DNA of 64,000 nucleotides, taken from contig NZ_JDFF01000022.1 of assembly GCF_000565015.1 (NCBI RefSeq), positions 62,001-126,000 on the forward strand. The letters run 5' to 3'. Every line of letters starts with the position of its first letter. Position 1 is the stretch's first letter. Below are positions 55,205-63,872 of the stretch, in pieces. The stretch is from Porphyromonas catoniae ATCC 51270. Its GTDB lineage: Bacteria; Bacteroidota; Bacteroidia; Bacteroidales; Porphyromonadaceae. The notes under the pieces were generated by a model. That model saw only the letters and a program-made list of their open reading frames with translations, ran no database searches and had not been told where the DNA came from. Position numbers and translations under genes: made by a program.

Positions 55205-57592
55205 ATGGCCAATACCCAAGAAACAACCTCTACCCAGCCAGCGGAGAAGGGGCTTGAGGTAAACCTCGTAGATATTTTCTTTTACCTCCTACGCTTCTGG
55301 TACCTCTATGTCATCTGTGTAGGTATTGTCGTTGCCTTTGCCCTCTATCGTACAGCAAAGCAACCTTATATCTATGAGGCCTCCGTCAAGGTCTTCATCA
55401 AGGATGCTTCCCAACGCTCTATGATGGATGCAGATGTGCTTAGGTACATGCGTAGCTTCCGCCTCAACATGGACAACGAGAAGATGCAAATGTCTTCCCG
55501 CCGAGTCTTGGAACGTGCCGTTAAGACGGTTAATGCCAACGTGTACTACCAGGTGCAGTCAGGGCTTCGTACTCTAGAGCTCTATACAGCTGCTCCATTC
55601 TCTATGCGCTTCCTAGATAGCCTAGAGAAGGTAGCTAGCTACGAAGTGCGGTTTAAAGATGCTGGACATGTCTCCGTCCTGCCACAAGGCTCTTCGAAGG
55701 CTCAAGATGTCCCCCTAAACGTACCCGTCCAGTTTGGACCTGACCGTTTCATCATCGAGCCTCGCTCAAACTTCAATTCTCCTTGGGAGCATAAGACCAT
55801 CAACGTTATCCGCCATCCTCTCGTAGGGACTGCTCGCTACTACCAGAATGCTGTCGCCATCTCCCAGCCTCAAGAGAAGTCCTCGACACTCATGCTCTCA
55901 CTACAGGATCGTACGAAGCAGCGCGCCCTGGACATCCTCACGGCACAGGTGGCAGCCTACAACCAAGAGGAGGTAGAGATGCGCAGCCAGATTTCCGTAA
56001 ATACGGCAAACTTCGTAAACGAACGTATCGCAGTCCTCAGCAAGGAACTCGGGATCGTTGAGAACGAAATGGAGAGCTTCCTTGTAACGAATCGTACCCT
56101 TGACTTCGATGCGAAGATGGGACGTTACAATACTCGATCCGTAGACTACGAAGTGCAGGCGATGGAAATTGAGACCCAGCTAAAGCTCGTCTCCTTCATG
56201 CTCTCTAACCTCAGTAGCCCACAGAAACAGACCGAGTACATGCCTCTGAATATCGGGGTCTCTGATCCTAATCTAGACGGCTACATCGCAAAATATAATC
56301 AGCTCAAGGGCGACCGAGATCGCCTTGTCAAAGCATCTGAGGGAAGCACAGAGAACCCTGTGATAGCCGAGTACGACCGAGGCCTAGCACAGATCCGACA
56401 GAATGCTATCTCCAGCCTCAATCAGTATGCGAATGTCCTTCGTGTCCGCCTCAAGGATGCTCAGGGCACACAATCCTCCCTCCTCTCCCAGCTACCTGAC
56501 GTATCAAACAAGGGAAGAGAGAAGGCAGAGATTGACCGAAAGATTGCCATCCGTGAGCGTCTCTATACAGAGCTACTGAACAAGAGAGAGGAGTACGCCC
56601 TCATGCAAGCCATGACGCAGGATAGTGCTTACATCCTCGACATGAATGATGCTCCAGCTCCCCCTGTAAGTCCCAACAAGACGCGTACCGTCCTTCTAGC
56701 GATCCTCATCGGTCTTGCTCTACCGACTATTGGTCTGATTATTCGCCTCCTGGCTGACAACAAGGTACGTACCCGCAAGGACATCCTCGATCGACTGACC
56801 ATCCCCTTCCTTGGAGACATACCCAAGGAAGATGCACCAGGACGCAAGCAGCCCCGTGGAGCTCGTGAGCAAGGCTCAGATGAGACCTCTGAATCATTCC
56901 GTGTACTACGTGAGAACCTACGCTTCATGATTGGTAGCGGTGACACCCCTTCAAAGAAGATTATCTTCACCTCCTTTGGAGAGTCGGCAGGGAAGTCTTA
57001 CGTGTCCTATAATTTGGCGAAGACACTTACCTTCTCTGGTAGCACCGTGGTCGTTGTGGACCTTGACCTACGTAAAGGGACTCTCTCTCGCAGAGCACAC
57101 GTAGCAGGTCAGGGTGTGACGGAGTATCTCATAGACAAGGCTATGCCAGTAGAGAAGATCATCCACAAGGATCCTAACTTCTCGAAGCTCGCCATTGTCC
57201 CTGCCGGTGCCATACCTCCCAATCCAGCAGAGCTCCTCCTTGGACACCGACTAGATGACCTCGCCCAAGAGCTCTCGGACCGCTTTGACTTCGTCATCTT
57301 TGACAACGTACCCTTCGGTAGCGTTGCTGACGCAGCTATTGCCAACCGTATAGCGGATCTTACCATCTTTGTCCTCCGTGCCGCTCGCCTCGATAAGCGT
57401 GCTCTCCCAGAGCTACAACGCCTATACGACAACGAGATCCTACGCAATATGTCCATCGTACTCAATGGTGCCAGTGACGGAGGCCATGGGTATGGATATG
57501 GATACGGCTATGGGTATGGCTACGGATACGGCTATGGATATGGCAACAAGAAGAAAAAAGGTATCCTATACCGCTTAGGACTAAAGAAATAA
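55205..57592 (+). CDS. ptk1: Wzc-like chain-length regulator with BY-kinase domain and Gly-Tyr tail (Ptk1-like)
   Basis: A protein of 795 aa from ATG 55205. Domains: Wzz-type N-terminus with a membrane helix near residue 30-45 (FWYLYVICVGIVVAFALYRT), long periplasmic coiled coil, second helix (TVLLAILIGLALPTIGLIIR), then cytoplasmic kinase with Walker A FGESAGKSYVSYN (about 592-604), Walker A' VVDLDLRKG and Walker B FVIFDNVPFG. The C-terminus has nine consecutive Gly-Tyr dipeptides (57488-57541) and a Lys-rich end. BY-kinases autophosphorylate such tails to set polymer length and export. The homologue in P. gingivalis is Ptk1; the symbol is by analogy. Confidence 0.94.
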   Translation: MANTQETTSTQPAEKGLEVNLVDIFFYLLRFWYLYVICVGIVVAFALYRTAKQPYIYEASVKVFIKDASQRSMMDADVLRYMRSFRLNMDNEKMQMSSRRVLERAVKTVNANVYYQVQSGLRTLELYTAAPFSMRFLDSLEKVASYEVRFKDAGHVSVLPQGSSKAQDVPLNVPVQFGPDRFIIEPRSNFNSPWEHKTINVIRHPLVGTARYYQNAVAISQPQEKSSTLMLSLQDRTKQRALDILTAQVAAYNQEEVEMRSQISVNTANFVNERIAVLSKELGIVENEMESFLVTNRTLDFDAKMGRYNTRSVDYEVQAMEIETQLKLVSFMLSNLSSPQKQTEYMPLNIGVSDPNLDGYIAKYNQLKGDRDRLVKASEGSTENPVIAEYDRGLAQIRQNAISSLNQYANVLRVRLKDAQGTQSSLLSQLPDVSNKGREKAEIDRKIAIRERLYTELLNKREEYALMQAMTQDSAYILDMNDAPAPPVSPNKTRTVLLAILIGLALPTIGLIIRLLADNKVRTRKDILDRLTIPFLGDIPKEDAPGRKQPRGAREQGSDETSESFRVLRENLRFMIGSGDTPSKKIIFTSFGESAGKSYVSYNLAKTLTFSGSTVVVVDLDLRKGTLSRRAHVAGQGVTEYLIDKAMPVEKIIHKDPNFSKLAIVPAGAIPPNPAELLLGHRLDDLAQELSDRFDFVIFDNVPFGSVADAAIANRIADLTIFVLRAARLDKRALPELQRLYDNEILRNMSIVLNGASDGGHGYGYGYGYGYGYGYGYGYGNKKKKGILYRLGLKK

Positions 57593-57652
57593 GGTCGCAG
57601 TATAAGTCCTTGGACAGCTCAAGCCACCAACGTCAAGACTAACTTTCGCTTT

Positions 57653-58630
57653 ATGACGCACGCTGTGCTTCCCTATGAGCCTTTACTCACCTTCATTGTA
57701 CCCGTCTACAATGTAGCTCCTTGGCTCGATGAGTGCATCTCCTCGATACTCCGTGCTGGGGTCTCGGAGCTGGAGCTGCTACTCGTGGACGATGGCTCTA
57801 CAGATGGCTCTGGGGCGATGTGTGATGCTTGGCAGGTACGTGAGCCTCATATCCGAGTCATCCATCAGCCGAATGCTGGGCAATCGGTAGCGAGGAATGT
57901 GGCTCTCTCCGAAGCTAAGGGGAAGTACTTCACGTTCGTTGATGCTGATGACTGGTTAGCCCCAGAGATCTTGGGACGAGGCTTGGCATATATGCAGGCA
58001 CATCCCGAGGTGGGCGTCTTGGAGTTTGGCTATGCTGAGGTGCGAGGACTTGAGGAGGAGGTCTTCCCCATCCTTGGGCAGGAAGAGACGAATAATGCCG
58101 AGAAGGTTTTAGAACTCTTTGCTCGGATGAAAGGTCCCATCGGTATGCCTTGGGCAAAAATCTTCCGCACAGAGCTTGCCGGAGATCTCCGCTTCCCTGA
58201 GGGGAGAATTTACGAAGACACTCCCTTTGTCTTCTCGGCACTCACTCGCTCAGGCTATTACCATTACATGGCAGAGGTAGGCTATTACTACCGCATAGGT
58301 CGCAGGGGTAGCTCAACAGAGTATTGGGATGAAAAGCTCGTCTATCTCTTTGAGAATCTGCTAGACCTCCAGCCTGATCTCAGGCAGACTTCCCCCAAGC
58401 TCTTACCCTACCTTTACCAAGCCCTTTTGGAGCGCCTCATGGTCTTTACTCTTTGGGCGGAGCGTAATCGTGCTGCCTGCCCTCGTCTTCTCCCTCTACT
58501 ACTTCCCTATACGAAAGCGCTACGTGGTAAGCCGCTCCTGCCTTCATCATTTGCGGGCAAGGTGCGCGCACTCCTCTTCATCTATACACCGAGCCTTTTC
58601 CTCAGGCTCAAGAGGATATTTCCTAGGTAG
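57653..58630 (+). CDS. Glycosyltransferase family 2
   Basis: A protein of 325 aa. GT-A motifs: FIVPVYNVAPWLDECISS, LLVDDGSTDGSG, NAGQSVARNVALSEAKG and FTFVDADDWL (DXD near residue 104). Acceptor side resembles galactosyl or rhamnosyl transferases of capsule loci, but the sugar cannot be told. It lies 60 nt after the BY-kinase. Confidence 0.92.
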   Translation: MTHAVLPYEPLLTFIVPVYNVAPWLDECISSILRAGVSELELLLVDDGSTDGSGAMCDAWQVREPHIRVIHQPNAGQSVARNVALSEAKGKYFTFVDADDWLAPEILGRGLAYMQAHPEVGVLEFGYAEVRGLEEEVFPILGQEETNNAEKVLELFARMKGPIGMPWAKIFRTELAGDLRFPEGRIYEDTPFVFSALTRSGYYHYMAEVGYYYRIGRRGSSTEYWDEKLVYLFENLLDLQPDLRQTSPKLLPYLYQALLERLMVFTLWAERNRAACPRLLPLLLPYTKALRGKPLLPSSFAGKVRALLFIYTPSLFLRLKRIFPR

Positions 58631-58644
58631 CCAGACAAAAAACA

Positions 58645-59526
58645 ATGGACGAACAACTCATATATTGTATTGCCACTGAATATATCGTGCTCCATACGCC
58701 TTCGGCAGAGGTGACGGCGACATTGCTACCGAGCTATGAGCCTTTTCGTGTTCCCTCTCTACCAGACGGGTGTGAGCCTCTCTTTCAGTTCTCTGGTGGG
58801 ATAGACCTCGATAGCAAGAAGCGCATAGCCCTACTTGAGGACAAGCTCTCCGAAGGGGTACGTGCTCAGGTTTACCACACCGATGATCGGCAGCTGCTCC
58901 TAGAGCTTACGATCAATCGTCGGCACCATGCGCTTTATGTAGACCAAGACTGGCGAACCATCTCCTCAGACGTCCTCCTGGACGATCCTTCGGCTGCAAT
59001 CTTTATTAACCGCCTCATCATGATTGCCTATGGTGTGGCTATCGCTCCGTATCGCATGCTGAAGATGCATGCCTCCGTCACAGTACTCAATGGCGAGGCT
59101 CTACTATTCCTCGGCGTAAGCGGTACAGGCAAAAGCACCCACAGTCGCCTCTGGAGAAAGTACGTACCTGGTGCCACACTGCTTAACGATGACGAACCCA
59201 TAGTCCGCGTCCTCGAGGATGGAGAAGTACGCGTCTATGGTTGCCCATGGAGTGGAAGTACCCCCTGCTACAAGAATGAGTCGGCACGTGTTAAGGCCTT
59301 CGTCTACCTGTATCAGGCTCCGGAGAACAAGCTCACACGGCTTCGTGGTCGGGATAGCTTCGATGCTATATACTCCTCCTCGGCCTTCTTGCATTCAGAT
59401 AAGGTAAGACATCTAGCGATGTTCGACACCGTAGCGGATATACTGGAGCTTATCCCAGTCTATCGCTTGGATTGTGAGCCCAATGAGGGGGCTGTAGCCC
59501 TCACACGCCAGCTCCTAGAGAAGTAA
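58645..59526 (+). CDS. HprK-like serine kinase domain protein
   Basis: A protein of 293 aa. A P-loop GVSGTGKST lies at residues 157-165, preceded by LKMHASVTVLNG (His142) and followed by TLLNDDEPIVRV, a pattern shared with the catalytic domain of HPr kinase/phosphorylase. The N-terminal 120 residues are unlike HprK and have no recognised domain. A true HprK is unlikely, as no HPr or PTS gene is near. Members of this class sit next to S24/S26-like peptidases in Bacteroidetes, as here (3 nt to the next gene). The substrate is unknown; a peptide, protein or small molecule are all possible. Confidence 0.75.
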   Translation: MDEQLIYCIATEYIVLHTPSAEVTATLLPSYEPFRVPSLPDGCEPLFQFSGGIDLDSKKRIALLEDKLSEGVRAQVYHTDDRQLLLELTINRRHHALYVDQDWRTISSDVLLDDPSAAIFINRLIMIAYGVAIAPYRMLKMHASVTVLNGEALLFLGVSGTGKSTHSRLWRKYVPGATLLNDDEPIVRVLEDGEVRVYGCPWSGSTPCYKNESARVKAFVYLYQAPENKLTRLRGRDSFDAIYSSSAFLHSDKVRHLAMFDTVADILELIPVYRLDCEPNEGAVALTRQLLEK

Positions 59527-59529
59527 TCT

Positions 59530-60018
59530 ATGGCTGGGCTTATCGAGAAGGACGGCAAGCAGTCCACGATGACAGTAGATAGTGATGTCTTCTTTCATGA
59601 AATCCTTGCACGTGTGAACTCCGGCAAGCGTGTCAAGATACGTGCGAAAGGCTCCAGCATGCTCCCACTCGTACGGAGCACCAAGGATGTCATCTTCCTC
59701 TCTGCCCTCACACCAGACTCCCTCCAAGAGGGGAGGCTCCTGCTCGTACGTATACCTCGTGGCTATGTCCTACACCGAGTAGAGCATATCGAGGGGCGAC
59801 GTATCACCCTACGGGGGGATGGGAACCCCTATCAGAGAGAACGCTGTACTCCTGACCAAGTCCTAGCAGAGGCGACAGCTGTACAGCGTGGCAAACACCT
59901 CATCGAATTGGGGTCAAGGCTCTGGTGGCGCTACGAGCATCTTTGGCCAAAGAACGACCTCATCCGTCGTATCTGCCTTGCGCTCTATCGTCGTACGCTC
60001 CTACGCTGGGGCCTTTAA
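59530..60018 (+). CDS. S24/S26 signal-peptidase-like protein (Ser-His type)
   Basis: A protein of 162 aa. It shows IRAKGSSMLPLVR (catalytic Ser43), LHRVEHIEGR with His82 at the position of the usual Lys, and GDGNP at 96-100, as in SipW/eukaryotic-type signal peptidases. There is no clear membrane anchor, so it is not a normal secretory signal peptidase. It directly follows the HprK-like kinase gene, and the operon terminator lies 45 nt downstream. The substrate is unknown; peptide maturation coupled to the kinase is a possibility. Confidence 0.75.
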   Translation: MAGLIEKDGKQSTMTVDSDVFFHEILARVNSGKRVKIRAKGSSMLPLVRSTKDVIFLSALTPDSLQEGRLLLVRIPRGYVLHRVEHIEGRRITLRGDGNPYQRERCTPDQVLAEATAVQRGKHLIELGSRLWWRYEHLWPKNDLIRRICLALYRRTLLRWGL

Positions 60019-60062
60019 GTCTCCTCTTCGCAATACACACACCCTTCCCTTCTATATCTCTT

Positions 60063-60097
60063 GGTCGTACCATGCTTGGTGCGACCTTCCTTTTTAT
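60063..60097 (+). terminator. Intrinsic terminator of the polysaccharide operon
   Basis: A 10-bp stem with one G-U pair (60063-60072 with 60077-60086), loop TGCT, followed by TTCCTTTTTAT, 45 nt after the S26-like gene. Confidence 0.85.
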
Positions 60098-60225
60098 ATG
60101 CCTCGATACACTCATCTTATCCTTCTTATACTGGAAATTCTGGTAATGAAGATGAGTAAGTTTTGCTCCCCCTCCCTCTCCCTTCAAAAAACCTCCTATC
60201 TATGGGTGTTTAAGCATGGTGGTGA

Positions 60226-60369
60226 CGAGTTACCATAAGTCGCTACAATGAGTTATAGTAACTCGCGTCGGAGAGTTACAGTAAGTCGTTACAACGAGTT
60301 ATGGTAAGTCGTCTTAACGAGTTATGGCAACTCGTTGAAACAGGGTACCTGAGGAGTTATACCTAACTC
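60226..60369. repeat. Array of five 17-bp palindrome-like units at exact 23-nt period (family 1), with a sixth out of phase
   Basis: Units begin at 60226, 60249, 60272, 60295 and 60318 with 6-nt spacers; an additional related unit lies at 60353, 35 nt after the fifth and so out of phase. The family core is CGAGTTA-3 nt-TAAsTCG as at 3411 and 19225. The region is convergent (end of polysaccharide operon, end of rodA). Confidence 0.9.
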
Positions 60370-60435
60370 TCTACCAACAAATTACAAAACTAGCAAGAAG
60401 AGGGAAGTGCAGTAGATCTAAGATACAACAACAGC

Positions 60436-60464
60436 CTCTCTGCAATGGTGGGATATGCAGAGAG
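60436..60464 (-). terminator. Possible terminator after rodA
   Basis: A 9-bp perfect stem (60436-60444 with 60456-60464) with an 11-nt loop, 26 nt past the rodA stop. The minus-strand tail GCTGTTGTTGT has only scattered U residues. Confidence 0.5.
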
Positions 60465-60489
60465 ACGGCGACGGCAACGGAAAGCCGAG

Positions 60490-61995
60490 CTATCTATGTG
60501 GAGAGGAAAGGCTAGACGACAGCCTCGAAGCACGTGACTGATGCCCACGGCGAGCATCAATACCCAGCAGGATGAACAGCAGGAACGTGAAACCCCAGAG
60601 CGATGACCCTCCGTAACTAAAGAAGGGCAAAGGAATACCAATCACAGGCACAAGCCCTAGCACCATCCCAACATTGATGAAGAGGTGGAAAAGGAAAATC
60701 GAGGCGACACAGTAGCCATAGACACGTCCAAACGTTGAGACTTGTCGCTCGGCAAGCGTCACAATCCTTAGGATAAAGATTCCATAGAAAAGCACTAGCC
60801 CAGCGGCACCAACAAAACCCAATTCTTCCCCTACGGTACAGAAAATGAAGTCCGTCTCTTGCTCTGGGACATAGTTAAGCTTCGTCTGCGTACCCTTCAG
60901 AAATCCCTTCCCTGTAAAGCCTCCAGAGCCGATGGCAATTTTCGATTGGTCTACATTATAGCCCTTCCCTCGGATGTCACTCTCGATCCCAAGGGCAATC
61001 TTGATACGTACCTGCTGGTGAGGCTGGAGGATGTCGTTGAAGACATAGCTCACAGAGAAGAAAAAGCCCAACGAAGCAAGGGCAAAGAGTGCCATCATCA
61101 GATAGCGAAGTAGGTATTCCTTCACGGCAAGGTAGAGGAGAGCGGAGACCAAGAGCAACACGAGCCCTAGGGCAATGTACGACCAATCAAACCGCACAAA
61201 GGCACTCACCAGAGCGGCCAGCGCATATACGCCGACAATGGAGAGGATGACATACTTCAGGTATCTCCTACGCTCCCTTGTGCTATGGGCATAGGTGGCA
61301 TAGAGGGCTATCGTGAAGACAAGGATACAGTTACAGACGAAGAAGAGGTCAGCATCTGTCTCTCCCCACCACAGCGTATCCTCGAGGATGAGCGCCCCAA
61401 TGAAGTAGATCGCTGCAGCTGCACTCAGTCCCATGAAGAGTCCAGAGAAGCCTTCACGAAAAAGGGCTAAGAAAAGTGCAAGGAAAACCAATGCCGAACC
61501 CGTCTCCTGCTGTAGGAGGATCAGCCCTATGGGGAGGAAGATGATCCCGAATATCTTTAGGTAGCTACGTGTGGATTTGATGGTAAACTCATACTGATTG
61601 AAGAGCCATGCCAGAGTGAGCGCAGTGGCAACCTTCGCAAACTCTGCAGGCTGCAAGCGCACAGGACCAAGCACCAGCCACGAACGAGAGCCTTTGATAT
61701 CTGGGGCAATGACAATCGTGACCATCAGAAGCACCATCATAGCCCCATAGAAGAGCGGAGCGCCAACCTCATACACATCCGTATCAAGCGTCAGCACAAT
61801 GAAGCCGATGAGCACGCCCAACCCCATCCAAAGGAGTTGCATCATCGGACGACCTCCTGGAGTAAGGAGCTCCTCGGTCTCAAAGTTGTACGAAGCTCCA
61901 CAGATCGATAGCCAGCCAAAACAGATCAAGATGAAGTACATCATGATCGTTATCCAGTCAAGAGAACGGAGAAGTCCAGGAGACGAAGTCTGCAT
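60490..61995 (-). CDS. rodA: Rod-shape determining SEDS glycosyltransferase RodA
   Basis: A protein of 501 aa, polytopic. SEDS family signs: GSRSWLVLGPVRLQPAEFAK, LILLQQETGSALVFLALFLA with the catalytic Asp replaced by local context GSA, YNVDQSKIAIGSGGFTGKGF, EQETDFIFCTVGEELGFVGA, and GIPLPFFSYGGSS near the C-terminus. It polymerises lipid II with PBP2 during elongation. It is longer than E. coli RodA (370 aa) because of an insertion of extra hydrophobic segments around residues 195-310, as in other Bacteroidetes. It lies 10 nt after mrdA. Confidence 0.95.
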   Translation of the reverse strand: MQTSSPGLLRSLDWITIMMYFILICFGWLSICGASYNFETEELLTPGGRPMMQLLWMGLGVLIGFIVLTLDTDVYEVGAPLFYGAMMVLLMVTIVIAPDIKGSRSWLVLGPVRLQPAEFAKVATALTLAWLFNQYEFTIKSTRSYLKIFGIIFLPIGLILLQQETGSALVFLALFLALFREGFSGLFMGLSAAAAIYFIGALILEDTLWWGETDADLFFVCNCILVFTIALYATYAHSTRERRRYLKYVILSIVGVYALAALVSAFVRFDWSYIALGLVLLLVSALLYLAVKEYLLRYLMMALFALASLGFFFSVSYVFNDILQPHQQVRIKIALGIESDIRGKGYNVDQSKIAIGSGGFTGKGFLKGTQTKLNYVPEQETDFIFCTVGEELGFVGAAGLVLFYGIFILRIVTLAERQVSTFGRVYGYCVASIFLFHLFINVGMVLGLVPVIGIPLPFFSYGGSSLWGFTFLLFILLGIDARRGHQSRASRLSSSLSSPHR

Positions 61996-62005
61996 GAGAA
62001 TCAGT

Positions 62006-63865
62006 CTAGATATCGGTGAGATAAGTGATACTTCGCTGCTCCATCTGTGAGGCCACAGCCTCTCCAGCAGCCGATAGTTGTCCGCCTCGTAGGTAGTACT
62101 CCATCATCACACGCCCCATAGGTACACCGAAGTGCGCCCCAAAGCCACCATTCTCCACATAGACGGAGACCGCAATACGAGGTGCGTTACGAGGAGCAAA
62201 GCCAATGAAAGCAGAGTGATCCTTCCCATGTGGATTCTCGGCCGTACCTGTTTTACCACAGACCTCGATCTCTCCAGGAGCAAAGTTCGCAGCACGGCAT
62301 GTACCCCCAGTGACAGCACCTGCCATACCCTGCACAATGTATTCCCAGTCTGATGCAGCAATGCCTGTCTGCTGGCGATTGGTATAGGCCGTATCAAGTG
62401 GGGCATTTCGTATGCTATGCACGACGTGGGGACGGACATAGGTACCTCGGTTAGCGATGATAGCTGCAAGGTTAGCAATTTGCAGAGGGGTGGCTAGGAT
62501 TTCCCCCTGACCTATGGAGATGGAGATAATCGTACTCGAGTTCCAATTACCCTTATATGCCTTATCATAAACCTGGCTATTAGGGATATATCCCCTCTTC
62601 TCCCCTGGTAGATCAACACCCAAGCGGTAGCCATAGCCCAGCGACACAATACGCTGCTTCCAATGCTCTAAGGCTATTTGTGCTGAGGGATAGAAGCGAC
62701 GATCGTCGAGCAGGTAATGCATCCCCCAGCAGAAGTAAGCATTACATGACGTCGTGAGTGCGCCCACGAGGGCAATCGGGGATGGATGTCCATGGCACTT
62801 CGGTCTATTGCCAAGGCGAGGATAACCATGGTAACAAGCAAAAGCCGTCTGCGGTGTAATAGCTCCCTCGGCGAGGAAGATGGCACCTTGGGCAGCCTTG
62901 AAGGTAGATCCTGGCGGGTAATTACCCTGTATCGCACGATTCAGTAGGGGCTTACCGAACGTTTCTTCCAAGGCTCGGTGATTCTCCCCTTTGCTCTTAC
63001 CCGAGAGGAGTACTGGGTCATAGTTGGGGGCCGTCACCATAGCAAGGATCTCTCCCGTCTCGGGCTCAATAGCCACGATTGCCCCACGCTTACCCTTCAT
63101 CATTCGCTCTCCTAGTGCCTGCAGACCTGCGTCAATCGAGAGAGTCAGATCCTTACCACTCACGGGAGCCCGATCGTGCACTCCTCCATCGAGCCTACCC
63201 TGGATGCGTCCACGAGCGTCTCGGTAGAAGATTTCTTCACCCTTGGTACCTCGTAGCACTTCCTCATAGGTACGCTCCACACCACTTCGCCCAACGAAGT
63301 CACCTCGCATGATCGTACTGTCTCGCTTGAGATCATTCGGACTAGCCTCAGAGAGGTAACCTAGGAGGTGTGCTGCACCATGGTAATGATACTGGCGGAT
63401 TGTCCGCGAGCGAACAGAGAAGCCTGGGAACTTATACAACTGCTCCTCGAAACGACCCACATCTTGTGGCTCTAACTGAGAGAGCAAAACCTGTGGGGTA
63501 TAGGGTGTATAGCCTCTGTTAATCGAGCGATCACGCACTGCACTCAGTTTTGCGACCAACTCTTCCCGAGGGATGCGTAATATCTCTGAGAGCAGGGTGG
63601 TATCCAGCTTGCCTTTAGCCTCATTATTGACAATCATCAGGTCAAAAATCGGACGATTAGCAACTAGGAGCTGCCCGTTACGATCAAAGATAACGCCACG
63701 TGATGGGATCGTGGAGAGGACATAGTAGGCGTTGTTCTCAGCTCGTTGTTTGTAATCACTACTGATGAGCTGAAGGAAGAAAAGCCGAAGAATGAATACA
63801 ACAACGACGGCGAAGGTCAGACTAATCACTAGCCAACGTCGCCGAAAGAGTTCATCATTGACCAT
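62006..63865 (-). CDS. mrdA: Penicillin-binding protein 2 (elongation transpeptidase)
   Basis: A protein of 619 aa: N-terminal membrane helix (WLVISLTFAVVVVFILRLFF), PBP dimerisation domain (RGVIFDRNGQLLVANRPIFD), and transpeptidase domain with SXXK as PPGSTFK (Ser320), SXN as TTSCNAYF, and KTGTAENP near residue 545. It crosslinks new peptidoglycan in the RodA elongation complex and is a beta-lactam target. It follows the mreD-like gene by 7 nt. Confidence 0.97.
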   Translation of the reverse strand: MVNDELFRRRWLVISLTFAVVVVFILRLFFLQLISSDYKQRAENNAYYVLSTIPSRGVIFDRNGQLLVANRPIFDLMIVNNEAKGKLDTTLLSEILRIPREELVAKLSAVRDRSINRGYTPYTPQVLLSQLEPQDVGRFEEQLYKFPGFSVRSRTIRQYHYHGAAHLLGYLSEASPNDLKRDSTIMRGDFVGRSGVERTYEEVLRGTKGEEIFYRDARGRIQGRLDGGVHDRAPVSGKDLTLSIDAGLQALGERMMKGKRGAIVAIEPETGEILAMVTAPNYDPVLLSGKSKGENHRALEETFGKPLLNRAIQGNYPPGSTFKAAQGAIFLAEGAITPQTAFACYHGYPRLGNRPKCHGHPSPIALVGALTTSCNAYFCWGMHYLLDDRRFYPSAQIALEHWKQRIVSLGYGYRLGVDLPGEKRGYIPNSQVYDKAYKGNWNSSTIISISIGQGEILATPLQIANLAAIIANRGTYVRPHVVHSIRNAPLDTAYTNRQQTGIAASDWEYIVQGMAGAVTGGTCRAANFAPGEIEVCGKTGTAENPHGKDHSAFIGFAPRNAPRIAVSVYVENGGFGAHFGVPMGRVMMEYYLRGGQLSAAGEAVASQMEQRSITYLTDI

Positions 63866-63872
63866 AGGCTAG

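Larger units (their letters stand above)
60019..60489. other. Convergent intergenic region after the polysaccharide locus
   Basis: No gene is seen. It holds the operon terminator (60063-60097), the family 1 repeat array (60226-60334, with a displaced unit at 60353) and a hairpin after rodA (60436-60464). Confidence 0.6.
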
